NCBI GenBank assembly: GCA_002118135.1
Contig: BDIU01000005.1
Span: forward strand, 186,001-250,000
Source: Trebouxia sp. TZW2008
Taxonomy: Eukaryota > Chlorophyta > Trebouxiophyceae > Trebouxiales > Trebouxiaceae
Direction of reading: 5' to 3'
DNA length: 64,000 nucleotides
In this document: piece by piece, positions 61,401 to 64,000 of the stretch
Position numbering within the stretch: position 1 is the stretch's first letter
Layout of the letters: the number at the start of each line of letters is the position of its first letter
Translations under genes and position numbers: made by a program
Notes under the pieces: generated by a model
Told to the model about the DNA's origin: nothing
Seen by the model: only the letters and a program-made list of their open reading frames with translations
Database searches by the model: none

Positions 61401-63230
61401 GCTGAGCAGGAACGGGTGCGAGATAGCTGTAGCCGCAGTTTTGGAGCTGCTGGCTCCTCCCCGGGCAGTGCTGGCCGAGACGGCTTTGCCTCCTTCTTGC
61501 ACTGGTGAGTGAAAAAAATTGTTCAGCGTCACTGGTCTTTTTGTGGGCACAGCATATGGGCTCAACTGCCTTCATTTGAGCCCTGAAGGCGTTTTGCTAT
61601 GTGACATCTGAAGGGGTTTTGCTATGTGACATCTCAAGGGATTCTGCAGAGGATATGACTTAAAGCCATTTGGATTTGCACGCCCTTTGTCTGCACCTAG
61701 CTACATTGCTCAGTTTTGCCAAGAAGTGCAGGATGTTGTGCCTGTCTCACTGGCATTGTGATGTCAAAGGCGTCAGCAAACACAGGTGTGATATTTGGCT
61801 GACACTATATATGAAACGCTACTGCATCTGGCAAGCATGCTGAAGATCCCCTTGCTGTTGATGCAGGAGGGGTGGGTCAGGGGGGTTGGGCCCCATGGCA
61901 GGATCCCCTCTAGGGGCCATGCTCCCTGCTGGCAATCGTAGACTTGTCTCTTGGTCTAACATTGCAAACGACGAGTCAACACAATTGGCAAACATGAACA
62001 AGATCATGTTGCTGATGACGCAGGAGGGGTGGGTCAGGGGTTTTGGGTCCTGTGGCAGGCTCCTCCCCAGGGGCCATGTTTCCTGCTGGCACCAGCCCAC
62101 ACACAGCTAAGAAGGTGTACATGCCTAGCCCCCAACAGAACAGCAAGTGGTACATCAAGGTATGCTGCTCTCTGCTTGCAATGTCAATGTCATTATTATA
62201 GGTGTGAATCATAAGCATAGCAGGTAGTGATACCAGCCCTCACACAGCCAAGAAGGTGTACATAGCAGACTAGCAAATGGTACATCAAGGTGATCAAGCT
62301 GCCCTCCTGCAAACATGCTCATAATAAGCAAGCCTGGCAAGACTGTACTTGTGCCCCACGCACATGGCATACATGCTGGTGAGCATGATTATCATCATTA
62401 CGATGATTATTACAATTAGTATCCTTGACATTCTGCTGCAAAAGTAGTGGCTTTCACCGCCAGCATATCAGCATTTGCGTGGAGTGGGTGCTATTCCCAC
62501 GGCAAAAGGCATGGTTGTACATCACCAGCAGACATGCAAGTGGTCTATATTGCTGATGACAACAGAATTGCTTCTCTTGATGCAGGAGGAGAGGCCAGTG
62601 GTTGCGCTGCAGGACATCCAGTCAGAGGAGTACAGCCGGGAACTACAGGCTCAGCAGGAAGCTGCCACAGCCAAGAAGCAGGCTGAGGAAGCCGCTGCAG
62701 CAGCTGAGGCCAAGAAGGCTCTGAAGAAGAAGCAGCGCCAGCAGCGACAAGCGAGGGCTAAGGCTGCAGCTCAAGCACAGGAACAGGCTACAGCACCAGC
62801 ACAGGCCGTCAACCTGGCTCACATAGACAACAGAAGCGCTGAACCCTCAGGCTTTTTAGCAGCAACCCACAGCAGTCAAGACAATATTGCTGCTTTGGCT
62901 GACACTGCTGAAGCAGCAACTGGCCGTGTCCCTTCTGCTAATACCAGCCAGAGGAGCAATCCGAATCGGCAGCGCAACAGAAGGGCGTCAGATGAACAGC
63001 ACACCATCAGAAACAACAAAGGGCAGGTTTTGACAAGTCAGCAGGAAGGGAATGCAGCTGGGGGCACGCATCAGTCAGGTGTCACAGCATCAGGGGCAGA
63101 TAGGAAGCCTCGTGTATTGGAAGTCAGAAGACCTCAGCAAGCTCAGTCTAGCAAAGGCCATGGCATGCATAAGCCTATCACGCCACAAGCTGCAGCAAAA
63201 GATGCTGCTGCCGCTACTGCCCAAAGTTAA
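49500..63230 (+). CDS. IBTK-like ankyrin/RCC1/BACK protein
   Basis: Resolved exons, all in phase: 49500-49552, 49624-49666, 49763-49845, 49926-50019, 50524-50785, 51190-51403, 52269-52443, 52732-52849, 53407-53625, 54094-54265 (GC donor), 54906 onward, about 55946-56130, 56727-56920, 57951-58114, 58787-59580, 60060-60214, about 61302-61400, 62027-62159 and 62588-63230. Order: ankyrin repeats (TTKLHSAVWKNQPELVEHLL, WTALHRAFYWGNF); RCC1 blades (YSWGNGANYQLGTG, FTWGSNRDGRLGY, YSWGANDQGQLGYG); a BACK-like segment (LQRLCERSIAEHLVEPRTCL); SNLDTVLLEARGVFENIE; then a disordered C-terminus with SLRDIQ/ALQDIQSEE motifs and KKKQRQQRQARAK. This is the domain order of IBTK, a cullin-3 adaptor in animals. 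I see no convincing BTB domain before the BACK region. Confidence 0.75.
51985..52345 (+). repeat. Three tandem copies of an RCC1-blade exon, one intact
   Basis: The working exon at 52269-52443 starts VTSLKQRVVAVAAANKHTAV. A copy at about 52106-52198 reads the same, then ends LLDHHAIYSC and a stop. A third, older piece at about 51995-52045 reads VAVAAANKHTAMLTNQ. Spacing between the two best copies is about 163 bp, and both carry the tttgcag acceptor. Confidence 0.8.
53250..53345 (+). pseudogene. Duplicated exon start upstream of IBTK exon 53407-53625
   Basis: The sequence gtgcaagagctgcacagcgc followed by an itihkGQPEISRLHAV-type frame mirrors the true exon start (ARAAQRNGYIAFHKGQAEIS then RPHAVAI). 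The copy lies about 155 bp upstream, and its 3' part has diverged into non-homologous sequence. Confidence 0.7.
55435..55535 (+). repeat. Dispersed repeat family C, copy 2
   Basis: It matches 44815-44912: ggttggagacagttgattac, then ctgctgagcctgtctagcac, then a gttagaatgaatg tail. Here it lies in an intron (or decayed exon end) of the IBTK-like gene. Confidence 0.7.
55808..55905 (+). pseudogene. Duplicated BACK-region exon of the IBTK-like gene
   Basis: It encodes ARAYFLAEAPRSDSLQRLFE then HIIAP, parallel to the true exon at about 55946 (ASAYFMAEAPVSDNMPSLQR). Both follow a tgcag acceptor and are about 138 bp apart. The copy lacks the second half (EPRTCLQIMQWADACG). Confidence 0.75.
56619..56715 (+). 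pseudogene. Duplicated SNLDTVLL exon with a stop codon
   Basis: It encodes IALSNLDTVLLDAQGEFENN then KMQLPA and a stop. The intact exon at 56727 reads IALSNLDTVLLEARGVFENI. The unit is about 108 bp and includes the gctgcag acceptor. A further partial copy (ctgtctaggcgcc phrase) occurs near 57048. Confidence 0.8.
57305..57360 (+). repeat. (CAATACG)n short tandem repeat
   Basis: Four to five units of gcaatacg/tcaatacg, ending in a small palindrome around acgtagtatttgagagtatt. Intronic to the IBTK-like gene. Confidence 0.8.
58050..58440 (+). repeat. Three copies of the RSFCNPEDTEEAVATG exon segment
   Basis: The working exon has SQERSFCNPEDTEEAVATGR at about 58055-58110. Copies follow near 58220-58275 (SQKRSFCNPEDTKEAVATGR) and 58375-58430, where the third has TGA in place of Cys (RSF then stop). 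Unit length is about 160 bp. Confidence 0.8.
60960..61420 (+). repeat. Three tandem copies of a Pro/Gly-rich IBTK exon
   Basis: Copies near 60965-61065, 61130-61230 and 61302-61400 share cagggccagcttggggaggg and cagcccctcaggaggccaag. Only the last continues in frame into the SDIQAEQERVRDSCS motif characteristic of this C-terminal region. The unit is about 170 bp and ends with a cacagcatgcacagcaca spacer. Confidence 0.8.
61855..62290 (+). repeat. Three copies of a C-terminal IBTK exon segment
   Basis: The blocks near 61865-61945 and 62027-62110 share aggaggggtgggtcagggg and ggggccatg...cctgctggc. The middle copy continues to TAKKVYMPSPQQNSKWYIK and a donor. The third, near 62230-62290, keeps ccagccctcacacagccaag and aaggtgtacat but has a stop before the end. 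Confidence 0.75.
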
Positions 63231-64000
63231 CAGGCTATTGTAGTAACAGCTAAGGCGTTGTCAAGCGTCAAATTCCCTTCTAGGCCCAGGCATCAAGTGT
63301 GATTAAGTGCCTGTGTCTCATGTACAATGAATGAGTTCGAGAGCTGTGTGAGTGTGTATACAAATGAAGTGGTCTTAACTGATGAGCTCTACAAGGACGG
63401 CTGCTAGTGTGTGTCTTTGGTTTGTCTGGTGCATTTCTAGGAGCTCTGTCTCCTCTTTGTTTTGCTTATGATCAATCTATCAGTATCTTACAACTATGTA
63501 CAAGATGGCAGTGATACTTGCGTTGGTGTTTTATACGCTGCGTGAAGCCTTTCAGGATATTCTTGCTGCACTTCGACCAGGGAACAGCTCCTAGAAGTAC
63601 GAATGCAGTGCAGAGGATGGTTTATTTTGTCAATGCGTGGCGTGCATGCCACATAGCATGCATGTGCTACATTCGTGATGACACTGTATTAATGACGTAT
63701 GCTTGCAAGGCTGCTGAGTGAGCATGATCGTTGCACGCTTCATCTTCTGTCGCCTGGAGCTACCAACCATTCATGCCAATGGCCTTTAAGACCACGTGCT
63801 GCTGCAACATCTGCTATTGACTGGGTTACCTGAACCTGACTGAGGTATTGTCGTGTTGTCCCCTAAATTACTTTGAAATTGGTGCAACGGCATGTCAGCA
63901 TTCAGTTCCCATGAGGATGCTGGCGGTTGGTGTCAGAACTGTGAAGCGCCAGATCATTACAGAACTCGCAACAGCAGCTGTGACTTGCAGGCTTGTGTCC
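63231..64000. other. 3' flank of the IBTK-like gene, nothing assigned
   Basis: About 770 bp after the stop codon, holding the 3' UTR and then unassigned sequence. Short frames only, no recognised domain or RNA gene. Confidence 0.45.

Overview
The window is nuclear DNA from a photosynthetic eukaryote, most likely a chlorophyte green alga (possibly a trebouxiophyte; the exact lineage is inference). Genes are split into many short exons with GT-AG and some GC-AG introns. Two genes encode proteins with chloroplast and thylakoid-lumen targeting. A 12-oxophytodienoate-reductase-type enzyme sits beside ciliary genes and a selenoprotein. I rebuilt exons by hand from splice sites, reading phase and family alignment from memory, so starts and a few internal exons are approximate.

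Layout. 1-2000: tandemly repeated DNA with no gene I can assign. 2037-3729 (+): Gln-rich coiled-coil protein ending in a U-box. 4485-5888 (+): selenoprotein T, with an in-frame TGA for selenocysteine and a SECIS element at 5921-6000. 6222-16120 (-): IFT81, a core intraflagellar-transport protein. 16394-17301 (+): an EFCAB10-like RIIa/EF-hand protein, head to head with IFT81. 17651-19225 (+): the ribosome-biogenesis factor RRP7. 20460-22460: two unrecognised or transposase-like fragments. 23463-27346 (+): old-yellow-enzyme/OPR reductase. 27838-29680 and 30298-32477 (-): two adjacent lumen-targeted proteins, one Cys-rich and one of the 15-kDa pentapeptide type. 32581-34211 (+): At4g00755-like F-box protein, divergent from the pentapeptide gene. 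35897-46102 (-): a receptor-like protein kinase. 46706-48454 (-): a SYP2/Pep12-type Qa-SNARE. 49500-63230 (+): a large IBTK-like ankyrin/RCC1/BACK protein.

Two features stand out. The SelT gene has every part expected of genuine selenocysteine recoding: a UGA codon in the redox motif, exact exon phasing across the UGA, and a type II SECIS 33 nt after the stop. Second, five of the larger genes (IFT81, the kinase, the SNARE, IBTK and arguably the OPR gene) carry tandem copies of exon segments, often with the flanking splice acceptor, each roughly 65-200 bp. One copy keeps frame and splice sites while its neighbours carry stops or frameshifts. These 'ghost exon' arrays are the dominant repeat type here and look like exon birth and death caught in progress. 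Two dispersed repeat families, a third dispersed ~95-bp block, several microsatellites and an interstitial telomere-like motif make up the rest.
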